Shown here in pieces: positions 25,078 to 34,400 of a stretch of 64,000 nt of DNA. Within the stretch, counting starts at the first letter, position 1. Every line of letters starts with the position of its first letter. This DNA comes from Streptomyces sp. 35G-GA-8 (lineage in GTDB: Bacteria; Actinomycetota; Actinomycetes; Streptomycetales; Streptomycetaceae). The notes under the pieces were generated by a model, which had not been told where the DNA came from, did no database searches, and saw nothing but the letters and a program-made list of their open reading frames with translations. The stretch covers positions 509,608 through 573,607 of the forward strand of contig NZ_JAMHJQ010000004.1 of NCBI RefSeq assembly GCF_023534745.1, in the 5' to 3' direction. A program made the translations under genes and the position numbers.

Positions 25078-26112
25078 CTAGGACTTCGGTGTCAGGGGCC
25101 CGGCGGGGGTGTCCGGGGCGTGGGCGGAGGCGGCGGAGGACGGCTCGGCAAGCACGGATCCGGCGGAGGCGGACGCGCCGGGTATCGGCTCATCGGAAGC
25201 CGGCCCGATGGGCAGCGGCTCGGGGCGGGGCGATGAGGTGGGGCGATGGGGCGGGTCCCCGGCGCGGGAGAGTGAGGTGAGGGCCACTCCCCCGACCAGC
25301 AGCGCCGCCGCGCACCAGCGCAGGGGGCTGACGGACTCGCTCAGCAGCAGCGCAGCCGAGGACATCCCGAAGACCGGGACGAGCAGTGAGAAGGGCGCGA
25401 CGGACGAGGCGGGGTAGCGGCGCAGCAAGAAGCCCCAGGCACCGAAGCCGAAGACGGTCGTGACCCAGGCGACATAGAGGATGACACCGACACCGGTCGC
25501 GTCCAGAGCGCGCAGTGCGGCCAGGTCGGCGTCCGGTCCCTCGAACAGCAACGAGAGACCGAGCAGCGGCAGTACGGGTACGGCGGACACCCAGACCATG
25601 AAGTTCAGGGCGTCGGGCGGGGACGCCTTGCGGGTGAGCACGTTGGAGACGCCCCAGCAGGCCGCGGCGGCGATGACGAGCGTGAAGGCGAGCAGCGGGC
25701 CCGAGGTTCCCTCGTCGACCGCCGCGACCGCGATACCGGCCAGCGCGACAGCCATGCCCAGCAGCCGTACCCGGCCCGGCCGTTCGCCGAGGGCGACCGC
25801 CGCGAACAGGGCCGTGAAGACGGCCTGGATCTGGAGGACGAGAGACGAGAGACCGGCCGGCATGCCCTGATCCATGCCGACGAAGAGCAGTCCGAACTTG
25901 GCCACACCCAGCACCAGCCCCACCCCGATCACCCACTTCCAGGCGACCTTCGGCCGGCCCACGAAGAAGACCGCGGGCAGCGCCGCCGCCAGAAAGCGCA
26001 GAGCCGAGAAGAGCAGCGGCGGGAAGTGGCCGAGCCCGACCTCGATGACGACGAAGTTCACTCCCCAGACGGCGGTGACGACAACGGCGAGAGCGATATG
26101 AGTGGTGCGCAT
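25078..26112 (-). CDS. EamA/DMT-superfamily transporter
   Basis: 344-aa inner-membrane permease with ten predicted helices in two EamA repeats (VVVTAVWGVNFVVIEVG at the N-terminus; AACWGVSNVLTRKASPP opening the second). The last 55 residues or so are a Pro/Ser/Ala-rich hydrophilic tail. Probably a metabolite or amino-acid exporter; substrate unknown. Ends 7 nt from the convergent TIM barrel and is divergent from a LysR gene, a common EamA/LysR pairing that suggests control by that regulator. Confidence 0.87.
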   Translation of the reverse strand: MRTTHIALAVVVTAVWGVNFVVIEVGLGHFPPLLFSALRFLAAALPAVFFVGRPKVAWKWVIGVGLVLGVAKFGLLFVGMDQGMPAGLSSLVLQIQAVFTALFAAVALGERPGRVRLLGMAVALAGIAVAAVDEGTSGPLLAFTLVIAAAACWGVSNVLTRKASPPDALNFMVWVSAVPVLPLLGLSLLFEGPDADLAALRALDATGVGVILYVAWVTTVFGFGAWGFLLRRYPASSVAPFSLLVPVFGMSSAALLLSESVSPLRWCAAALLVGGVALTSLSRAGDPPHRPTSSPRPEPLPIGPASDEPIPGASASAGSVLAEPSSAASAHAPDTPAGPLTPKS

Positions 26113-26210
26113 GCACAGAGGATCACCGGGCCGGACTATGTAGCACCAGCGCGGATTTCTTCATAGTGGAATTCAGCGTTGCTTATGATTCTCCGAGAAA
26201 GGGGGCAGCG

Positions 26211-27119
26211 ATGCTCGATCTGGCCAGACTGCGCGCGCTGCACGCCGTCTCCGTCCACGGTTCCGTAGCGGCGGCGGCCGCCGCTCTCGGCTATACGCCC
26301 TCGGCCGTGTCGCAGCAGATCACCAAGTTGGAGCGGGAGACCCGTACGACCCTGCTGGAGCGGCGCGGGCGGGGCGTGGCGCTCACCGACGAGGCACGCC
26401 ACCTCGCCTCCACCGCCGAGGAGTTGCTCGCGATAGTGGAGCGCGCGGAGACCACGCTGGAGGAGCGCAGGGGGCAGCCGACCGGGCAGCTCGTCGTCGG
26501 GGCGTTCGCCTCCTCGGCGCGTGGCCTGCTCCCCGGCGTCCTTGCGGAGCTCGCCGCCCGGCACCCCACCCTCGATGTCCGGCTGCGGGAGATCGATCCG
26601 CATCTCTCCATCGATCTGGTGGCCCGGGGCGCGATCGATCTGGCGGTCGCCCATGACTGGGACATCGCGCCGCTGCCCGCCCCCGAGGGCGTGGAGCAGG
26701 CCGTCATCGGGGACGACCTGTGCGATGTGCTCGTGCCGGTGGCCCATCCGCTGGCGGCGCGGCCCTCCGTACACCGGGAGGATCTGTCGCGGCAGCGCTG
26801 GATCTGCCAGCCGCCCGGGACGGTCTGCCACGACTGGCTGGTGCGTACGCTGCGCGCGGCCGGGTGCGAGCCCGATCTGGCGCACCAGGCGGAGGAGAAC
26901 CACACACAGCTGGCGCTGGTGGCGGCGGGGCTCGGCATCGCCATGATTCCGCGGCTGGGGCGCGGGCCGCTGCCCGAGGGGGTACGCGCGATCGCCCTCG
27001 ACCCCGTACCGATACGCAGGCTGTACGCGCTCTGGCGGACGGGCGCGGCCAGACGTCCGGCGGTCACGGCGACCGTGGAGACATTGCGACGGCACTGGCC
27101 GGCGGTCGCCGCCGCTTGA
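26211..27119 (+). CDS. LysR-family transcriptional regulator
   Basis: 302-aa LTTR. The HTH is in LRALHAVSVHGSVAAAAAALGYTP... SAVSQQITKLERETR (residues 5-40), followed by the effector-binding domain. ATG 26211, preceded by GAAAGGGGGCAG; an in-frame GTG at 26166 would add 15 residues and overlap the AT-rich promoter region. Divergent from the EamA transporter and probably its regulator; the 98-bp gap contains TATGATT but no certain T-N11-A box. Confidence 0.88.
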   Translation: MLDLARLRALHAVSVHGSVAAAAAALGYTPSAVSQQITKLERETRTTLLERRGRGVALTDEARHLASTAEELLAIVERAETTLEERRGQPTGQLVVGAFASSARGLLPGVLAELAARHPTLDVRLREIDPHLSIDLVARGAIDLAVAHDWDIAPLPAPEGVEQAVIGDDLCDVLVPVAHPLAARPSVHREDLSRQRWICQPPGTVCHDWLVRTLRAAGCEPDLAHQAEENHTQLALVAAGLGIAMIPRLGRGPLPEGVRAIALDPVPIRRLYALWRTGAARRPAVTATVETLRRHWPAVAAA

Positions 27120-27204
27120 CCGGCGAGCCGGGCCCGGTGACGGACCGGCCGTCCTGGCTCGGGGACGCTTTCCGTGGCGCGTCCCTTGACTGGCATTTAT
27201 TTTC

Positions 27205-27241
27205 CGGATATCCGTAAATCTTGGAAGTTTCCTTCACTTCC
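27205..27241. promoter_or_regulatory. Palindromes upstream of the GH3 gene
   Basis: CGGATATCCG (27205-27214) is a perfect 10-bp palindrome and GGAAGT-N7-ACTTCC (27223-27241) a second dyad, in an AT-rich patch 30-66 bp before the GTG start. TTGACT at 27186-27191 could be the -35. Candidate operator region. Confidence 0.4.
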
Positions 27242-27270
27242 CTCGCAGCGCACGGCCGGAAGGAGCACCA

Positions 27271-29136
27271 GTGCACGACCGGACCATTTCCAGACGCGCC
27301 CTCCTCACCGCAACCGCCGTAGCGGCGGCGGCTGTTGCCACCGCCACCGTCCCCGCGGCCGCCGTTCCCTCACCCCACGAGCGAGCCCCCGACCGACTCC
27401 CCCTCGACCGCCACGACCCCCACGGCCGCCGCGACCGGCTCCGCCGTCTCATCAGCCGTATGAGCCTGGAGGAGAAGGTCGGTCAGCTCTTCGTCATGCG
27501 GGTGTACGGCCACTCCGCCACCGCGCCCGACCAGGCCGACATCGACGCCAACCTCGCCGAGATCGGGGTCCGCACGGCCGCCGAGCTGATCTCCACGTAC
27601 CACGTCGGCGGCATCATCTACTTCGCCTGGGCGCACAACACCCGTGATCCGCAGCAGATCGCCGGTCTCTCCAACGGCATCCAGAAGGCGGGCCTGGCCC
27701 AGCGCGTTCCCGTGCCCCTGCTCATCGCCACCGATCAGGAGCACGGCATTGTCGCCCGGGTCGGCAAGCCCGCCACGCTGCTGCCGGGCGCGATGGCGCT
27801 CGGCGCGTCCCGTTCGCACTCCGACGCCCAGGAGGCCGCCCGGATCGCGGGCACAGAGCTGGCCGCCATGGGCATCAACCAGAACTACGCGCCGGACGCG
27901 GACGTCAACGTCAACCCGGCGAATCCCGTCATCGGCGTACGGTCCTTCGGCGCCGATCCACAGGCGGTGGCCGGGATGGTCACCGCCCAGGTCAAGGGGT
28001 ACCAGAGCGCCGGGATCGCCACCGCCGCCAAGCACTTCCCCGGTCATGGCGACACCAAGGACGACAGCCACTACGCGCTGCCCACCATCCACCACACCCG
28101 CGAACAGTGGACGGAGCTGGACGCGCCACCGTTCCGCGCCGCGATCGCCGCCGGTGTCACCTCGATCATGACCGCGCACATCGTCGTCCCCGCCCTCGAT
28201 CCCAGCGAGGACCCGGCAACCCTCTCGCACCCCATCGTCACGGGCGTCCTGCGCGAACAGCTCGGCTACGACGGCCTGGTGATCACCGACGCGCTCGGGA
28301 TGGCGGGCGTACGGCAGAAGTACGGCGACGACCGGGTGCCCGTCCTCGCGCTGAAGGCGGGCGTCGACCAGCTGCTCAATCCGCCGGACCTCCGGGTGGC
28401 GTGGAACGCCGTGCTGGCCGCGGTCAAGAGCGGCGAGCTCACCGAGCGGCGCGTGGAGGAGTCGGTCCTGCGCATCCTCGAACTGAAGGAGCGGCTGGGG
28501 CTGTTCCGCGGCGATCCCTATGTCTCGTCCCGGGACGTGGACCGCGAGGTCGGCACCCGGGCTCATCTCACCGCCGCCGACCGGATCGCCGACAGCACCA
28601 CCACCCTGCTCGTCAACGGGCGCGGACTACTGCCCCTGAGCCGCCGCCGGGAGAGGAATCTGCTGGTCGTGGGCGCCGATCCGGCCTCACCCTCCGGGAC
28701 GACGGGTCCGCCGACGACCGTCCTGGCCGCCGCCCTGACCGAACTGGGCTTCACCGCCACGGCCCTGTCCACCGGTACGGCGCCGACCGCGGCGCGTATC
28801 GAGGCGGCGGTGGAGGCCGCGCGGGGCAAGGACGCGGTGGTCGTGGCCACGTACAACGTCTCGGCCACCAGCACACAGCGGACGCTGGTCAGCGCGTTGG
28901 CCGCAAGCGGTGTGCCCGTCGTCACGGTCGCCATCCGCAATCCGTACGACATCGCGCAGCTGACCGGCGTCACCGCCTCTCTCGCCGCGTACTCATGGAC
29001 CGATGTCGAACTGCGCGCCGCGGCGCGGGTGATCGCGGGCCGGACGCGGCCCAAGGGCCGGCTGCCGGTGCCGGTACAGCGCGCGGACGATCCGGCGCGG
29101 GTGCTGTATCCCATCGGCCATGGACTGGGCTACTGA
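27271..29136 (+). CDS. Secreted glycoside hydrolase family 3, beta-N-acetylglucosaminidase-like
   Basis: 621 aa. The N-terminus (DRTISRRALLTATAVAAAAV) is a Tat-like signal peptide. The GH3 domain shows the NagZ-like motif KHFPGHGDTKDDSHYALP (His-Asp dyad), and DGLVITDALGMAGV carries the nucleophile Asp. A C-terminal GH3 alpha/beta sandwich ends LPVPVQRADD. Expected to release GlcNAc from chitin or peptidoglycan fragments outside the cell. GTG start behind GGAAGGAG. Convergent with the S37 peptidase across a perfect hairpin. Confidence 0.88.
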   Translation: MHDRTISRRALLTATAVAAAAVATATVPAAAVPSPHERAPDRLPLDRHDPHGRRDRLRRLISRMSLEEKVGQLFVMRVYGHSATAPDQADIDANLAEIGVRTAAELISTYHVGGIIYFAWAHNTRDPQQIAGLSNGIQKAGLAQRVPVPLLIATDQEHGIVARVGKPATLLPGAMALGASRSHSDAQEAARIAGTELAAMGINQNYAPDADVNVNPANPVIGVRSFGADPQAVAGMVTAQVKGYQSAGIATAAKHFPGHGDTKDDSHYALPTIHHTREQWTELDAPPFRAAIAAGVTSIMTAHIVVPALDPSEDPATLSHPIVTGVLREQLGYDGLVITDALGMAGVRQKYGDDRVPVLALKAGVDQLLNPPDLRVAWNAVLAAVKSGELTERRVEESVLRILELKERLGLFRGDPYVSSRDVDREVGTRAHLTAADRIADSTTTLLVNGRGLLPLSRRRERNLLVVGADPASPSGTTGPPTTVLAAALTELGFTATALSTGTAPTAARIEAAVEAARGKDAVVVATYNVSATSTQRTLVSALAASGVPVVTVAIRNPYDIAQLTGVTASLAAYSWTDVELRAAARVIAGRTRPKGRLPVPVQRADDPARVLYPIGHGLGY

Positions 29137-29209
29137 ACCGACTGGGCCACTGAACCGACAGGCACCGAAGTAGCACGGCGAGGACGGCGAGGACAGCGAA
29201 GACGGCGAA

Positions 29210-29255
29210 GTGCCCGCCGTTCACCGGACCTGATGGCCTGGTGAACGGCGGGCAC
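29210..29255. terminator. Shared terminator between convergent genes
   Basis: GTGCCCGCCGTTCACC (29210-29225) pairs perfectly with 29240-29255 around a 14-nt loop; no T-tract. It serves both the GH3 gene and the S37 peptidase gene. Confidence 0.88.
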
Positions 29256-29272
29256 CTCACACAACCGTCCGG

Positions 29273-30712
29273 CTACGGCCGCAGGGTCTGCTGCCGCTCC
29301 ACCTTCTGGCGGTCGAGCTTGGAGTCGAACGGAGCCAGCGGCTTCGCCTTCGACTCGTCCTGCTGCACAGCGGCCGGGGCGACGCCCGCCCAGGCGAGGA
29401 TCCTGGCCGTGGCCTTCGCCTGCTGGTCCGGGACCAGACCCGCGACATTGGCGCCGTGGTTGGCGCCCGGCGCGACATACACATAGCTGTCACGCGCGCC
29501 ATGACCGAGGCGGAACGGCTCCGCGCCCCACGGGTCGTTCTCGCCGTACACGAACAGCATCTGGTTCGCGTGGTGACGGACCCAGTTGTCGACATCCGGC
29601 ATCGTCAGCGGATTGAACTTCATGGGGATGTCGCGCGGTACGAAGTTCCGCGGCGGCTGGTAGCCGTACCGGCTCAGATTGCCCAGGTGCGGCTGCTTGA
29701 TGTCGGGCGAGCCCAGCTGGGTGCCGGCCTGGTAGTAGTACGGCGTGTACGTCGTCAGGCCCTGGTCCGTATAGGCCGAGAAGCCGGAGATCGAGTCGAC
29801 GATGTCGTAGATCTCCTGGTCGGAGACGGTGGCCGCCGGGATGCTGTCGCAGTCCGAGAGCAGGCTGTACTGCCAGAAGCCCCAGACGAAGTCGAGCACC
29901 GTGGCCTCGTAGGCCTTGTCGAGCGTGCCGATCGTGTGGAACGTGGCGCCGTTGGCGTCCGCCCACTCCTTGAACTTCTCCTCCAGCGGTTCACGCCGGA
30001 CCAGCGCCTCACGCTGCACGGCGTTGAGCTTGTCGCGGCACTCCTTGGTGCCGACGCGCTCGAAGAACCGGTCGTACGCGGAGTCCTCGTTGTTCCACAC
30101 GTCGTTGGGCGCGACATACGCGACGACGCCGTCCATGTCGCGCGGGTAGTAGCGCTCGAAGTACGTGGCGGTCATACCGCCCTTGGAACCACCCGTGGAG
30201 AGCCACTTCTTGGGGTAGATCTTCTTCAGCGCGGTGAAGATCCGGTGCTGGTCGCTGGCCGCCTGCCAGATGTCCAGCTTCGACCAGTCGGCCGGCTGCG
30301 GGCGCGACGGCGTGAAGAAGCGGTACTCCATCGAGACCTGGTTGCCGTCGATGATCCGGGTCGGCTCACTGCGGCTCGGGTTGGTGGAGACGTTGTAGCC
30401 GCTGGTGAAGAAGACCGTGGGCCGGCTGGTGTCCTTGTGCAGCAGCGTGATGCGCTGCTGGAACGTGCCCTTGGACGGCTTCCGGTGGTCCACCGGCTGC
30501 GTGTAGTTGAGAACGAAGTAGCGGTAACCCTCGTACGGCTTCTCCTGGATCAGGCTCATCCCCGGGATCGCGAGGATTCGGTCCTTGATGTCAGCGGTGT
30601 CGGCGGCGGTCTTTTGATCCGCACTCCGATCGGCGGCGGTGGCCGCGCCGGCTGTGGCCACCGTGCCTATCACCAGCACGAGCGACAACACCCATCTCAG
30701 CGCCTTGCGCAT
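29273..30712 (-). CDS. Secreted S37-family tripeptidyl aminopeptidase
   Basis: 479-aa exported serine peptidase of the Streptomyces PS-10 / prolyl tri-tetrapeptidyl aminopeptidase type. Sec signal peptide at residues 1-27 ([20 protein letters not shown]). Alpha/beta-hydrolase triad candidates: Ser in STGGSKGGMTA, Asp in GENDPWGAEP, His in APGANHGANV. ATG start. Such enzymes trim N-terminal tripeptides from proteins, including after removal of proteinase inhibitors. Monocistronic. Confidence 0.9.
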   Translation of the reverse strand: MRKALRWVLSLVLVIGTVATAGAATAADRSADQKTAADTADIKDRILAIPGMSLIQEKPYEGYRYFVLNYTQPVDHRKPSKGTFQQRITLLHKDTSRPTVFFTSGYNVSTNPSRSEPTRIIDGNQVSMEYRFFTPSRPQPADWSKLDIWQAASDQHRIFTALKKIYPKKWLSTGGSKGGMTATYFERYYPRDMDGVVAYVAPNDVWNNEDSAYDRFFERVGTKECRDKLNAVQREALVRREPLEEKFKEWADANGATFHTIGTLDKAYEATVLDFVWGFWQYSLLSDCDSIPAATVSDQEIYDIVDSISGFSAYTDQGLTTYTPYYYQAGTQLGSPDIKQPHLGNLSRYGYQPPRNFVPRDIPMKFNPLTMPDVDNWVRHHANQMLFVYGENDPWGAEPFRLGHGARDSYVYVAPGANHGANVAGLVPDQQAKATARILAWAGVAPAAVQQDESKAKPLAPFDSKLDRQKVERQQTLRP

Positions 30713-30816
30713 TCACACTCCCTGTGTTCATGACAGACGCCGTGAACCTAGCCCGGTCACTGCCCGACCCGCCAGTCCTCTTGACCGTTTTATCCCACCG
30801 GGCTCCCGCGCAATCC

Positions 30817-31233
30817 TCAGCAGAGGATCCAGCCGGTCGATCCTTTCCGCCCCGAGACGACTCCCGTCGCCCGTACGCAGCGGTTCAGCGCGTGCACCGT
30901 GACCGGGCCGGCCCGCCGTGTGTAGTCGCCGCTGTCCACGACCGGGCTGCCGCCGCGCGGTTGGAGGCTGACCGACATCGCGCGCCTGGGTCCGGGGTTC
31001 TTGGCGACGGTGACCGCGCAGGCGTAGGCGCGGTCCTTGTAGACCCGCAGCTCACCGGTGGCGAAGCTGACCGTCTTCTGCGGTCTGCCCGAACAGACCG
31101 ACGCGGCCTCGGCGCCCGACGCACCGGGACCGGCCAGGACCGAGGCTCCCGTGGCGATCAGCACCACCAGGCAGTGCAGAAGCGCTTTTCCGGTCCCGCT
31201 TCCGCTCCGGGCCGTCCCAGCCGAACCGAACAC
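30817..31233 (-). CDS. Small secreted protein of unknown function
   Basis: 138 aa. Signal peptide around residues 15-43 (ALLHCLVVLIATGASVLAG), cleavage near AEA-ASVC. The mature part is about 95 residues with four Cys (two potential disulphides) and motifs ELRVYKDRAYACAVTVAK and GWILC at the end. I do not recognise the family; it resembles other small Streptomyces exported proteins. GTG start behind a G-run. Upstream lies a 21-bp tandem repeat. Confidence 0.65.
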   Translation of the reverse strand: MFGSAGTARSGSGTGKALLHCLVVLIATGASVLAGPGASGAEAASVCSGRPQKTVSFATGELRVYKDRAYACAVTVAKNPGPRRAMSVSLQPRGGSPVVDSGDYTRRAGPVTVHALNRCVRATGVVSGRKGSTGWILC

Positions 31234-31364
31234 GAATGCCCCCCATGGCTACTCGGGTGTACATGCGTACGACGCCTGGGGCGTCCGGACGGTTGCGGAA
31301 CGGTTGCGGAACCGCGCCCCGTACCACTGCGTACCCCTCCGAACGCCCCTGCGCGCCTCGCGCC

Positions 31365-31419
31365 TCGCACTGTCCCCGCGACGTCTCGTACTGTCCCCTC
31401 GGCGTCTCGTACTGTCCCC
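31365..31419. repeat. 21-bp tandem repeat x3 upstream of a secreted-protein gene
   Basis: TCG[CT]ACTGTCCCC recurs at 31365, 31386 and 31407, exactly two helical turns apart, with partly conserved spacers. It lies 130-190 bp upstream of the small secreted gene (minus strand) and just past the ABC gene stop. Could be stacked regulator sites or slippage. Confidence 0.7.
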
Positions 31420-31424
31420 GCGTC

Positions 31425-34400
31425 CTACCGCGCCACCGCGGGCTCCTCCTCGCCGATGAAGCTGCTCCACAGGCGCGTGTACCGGCCGTTGAGCGCGAGC
31501 AGTTGCTCATGTGTGCCGTCCTCCACGACCCGGCCGTGGTCCATCACTATCACCCGGTCCGCGCGGGCCGCGGTGGTCAGCCGGTGGGCGACCACCAGGG
31601 TGGTACGGCGGCCGGTGAGCCGGTCGGTGGCCTGGTTGACCAGCGCCTCGCTCGCCAGGTCCAGCGCGGCGGTCGCCTCGTCGAGCAGCAGGATGTCCGG
31701 ATCGACCAGCTCGGCGCGGGCCAGGGCGATCAACTGGCGCTGCCCGGCGGAGAGATTGCGGCCGCGCTCGGCGACCTCGTGCAGATAGCCGCCGTCCAGC
31801 GTGGCGATCATCTCGTGGGCGCCGACCGCGCGCGCCGCGGCCTCCACTTCCGCGTCGGTCGCCTCGGGGCGCCCGTACGCGATGGCGTCCCGGACCGTAC
31901 CGGCGAAGAGGTAGGCCTCCTGCGGTACGACACCGAGCCGGTGCCGGTACGCCGTCATGTCCAGCTCACGCAGATCCGTACCGTCCGCGGTCACCCGGCC
32001 CGCGGTCGGGTCGTAGAACCGCGCGACCAGCTTGACCAGCGTGGACTTGCCCGCGCCGGTCTCTCCGACGAAGGCGACGGTCTGGCCGGCGGGTATGCGC
32101 AGATCCACCCCGGTCAGCGCGGCCTCCGCGCCTCCGTCGGAGAGGACTTCGCCGCCGGGGACGCCGTCGACGGTGGTCCTGTCGACAGTGGTCCCGTCGG
32201 CGGGCTCGCCTCCGTACGAGAACTCGACGCCCTCGAAGGCGATCTCACCGCGCAGCGAGAGCACGTCCAGCGGCTCCTTCGGGGCGGCCGTCGACGTCCG
32301 CTCCCGCAGCAGTTCCTGGATCCGGCCCAGCGAGACGGTCGCCTGCTGGTAGCCGTCGAAGACCTGCGAGAGCTGCTGCACCGGCGCGAAGAACAGATCG
32401 ATGTAGAGGAGGTACGCGACCAGCGCACCGGTCGTCAGCGTGCCCGCCTCCACCCGTCCCGCGCCCACGATCAGCACCGCGGCGGCGGCCACCGAGGAGA
32501 GCAGCTGGACGAAGGGGAAGTAGACCGATATCAGCCACTGACCCCGCACCCGCGCCGAGCGGTAGTGGTCGCTGCGGGCCGCGAAGCGCTCGCCGCCGTC
32601 CTTCTCGCGCCGGAACGCCTGGACGATCCGCAGCCCGGACACGGACTCCTGGAGGTCCGCGTTGACGACGCTGATGCGCTCGCGGGCCAGTTCGTACGCC
32701 TGCACGCTCTTACGGCGGAAGAAGTACGTACCGACTATCAGCACGGGCAGGGTCGCGAAGACCACCAGCGCCAGTTCCACATCGATCACCAGCAGCGCCA
32801 CCAGGATGCCGAAGAAGGTGACGACGGAGACGAACGCGGTGACGAGACCGGTCTGCAGGAAGGTCGACAGGGCGTCGACATCGGTCGTCATACGGGTCAT
32901 GATCCGGCCCGTCAGCTCACGCTCGTAGTAGTCGAGTCCGAGCCGCTGGAGCTGGGCGAAGATCTTGAGCCGCAGCGCGTAGAGGACGCGTTCGCCGGTG
33001 CGGCCGGTCTTGCGGGTCTCACCGATCTGCGCCGCCCACTGGACGAGTACGGTCAGCAGACCGAGCGAGGCGGCCGTCCAGACGGCGCCGAGGGCCAGCT
33101 GCTCGACGCCCTGGTCGATGCCGTGCCGGATGAGGACCGGGAGCAGCAGGCCCATCCCCGCGTCCACGGCCACGAGCGCCAGGCTGACCAGCAGCGGCAG
33201 TCCGAACCCGCGCAGCAGCCGGCGCAGCCCGTACGCGTCCTCGGCCGCCACGGCGCGCGCCTCGTCGATCGCGGGCTGGTCGGTGGCCGGGGGCAGCGCC
33301 TCGACCTGGGCGAGCAGTTCGGGCGTGGCACCGGGGGCCGCGGAGTCGGACGAGCCGTCCCCGCGTGCCTCGTTCCGCTCCCACAGGGCGGGGGTGACGC
33401 CGCGCTCGGCGTCGAACTCCGCGTCGATCTCGGCCTGGAGGGCGCGGGCGTCCGCCACGGACCCCAAGGACCCCAAGGACCCCGTGGACTCCAGGCATTC
33501 CAGAGCCTCCACGGACTCCAGTGGCTCCAGGGATTCGGCCGACGCCTCGGACTCGGCCGCGACCGGGGTGTGACCGGGCGAGACCCCGCCCAGTTCGTCG
33601 GGCTCGGTCAGCAGCCGCCGGTAGAGGGCGGAGCGCCGCTGAAGCTCCTCATGCGTACCGATGTCCGCGAGCCGCCCGCCGTCCAGTACGGCGATACGGT
33701 CCGCCAGTCCGAGGGTGGAGCGGCGGTGGGCGATGAGCAGCGTCGTACGGCCCGCCATCACGGCGCGCAGCGCGTCATGGATCTCGTGCTCCACCCGGGC
33801 GTCCACGGCGGAGGTGGCGTCGTCGAGGACGAGCAGCCGGGGGTCGGTGAGGATGGCCCGCGCGAGGGCGATGCGCTGGCGCTGTCCGCCGGAGAGTGTG
33901 AGGCCCTGCTCGCCCACCTTGGTGTCATAGCCGGCGGGCAGTTCCGAGATGAAACCATGGGCCTGAGCTGCGCGGGTGGCCCGGAGGATCTCCTCCTCGG
34001 TGGCGTCCGGCTTTCCGTAGGCGATGTTGGCGCGGACGGTGTCGGAGAAGAGGAAGCTGTCTTCCGGTACGAGCCCGATGGCGGCCCGCAGCGAGTGGAG
34101 GGTCAGCTCGCGTACGTCATGCCCGCCGACGAGGACCGCCCCGTGGGTCACGTCGTAGAAGCGGGGCAGCAGCAGCGAGACGGTGGACTTTCCGCTGCCG
34201 GACGAGCCGACGACGGCGACGGTCTCGCCGGGCCGCATCTCCAGCGAGAAGCCTTCGAGGACGGTCCGCCCGTCCTCGTACGCGAACGACACGTCGTCGA
34301 ACTCGACCGATGCCTCGGCGTCCGCCGGAAGCTCCTTCGTACCGTCCTGAAGCGTCGGTTCCGTATCGATCAGCTCCAGCACCCGTTCCACCCCGGCCCG

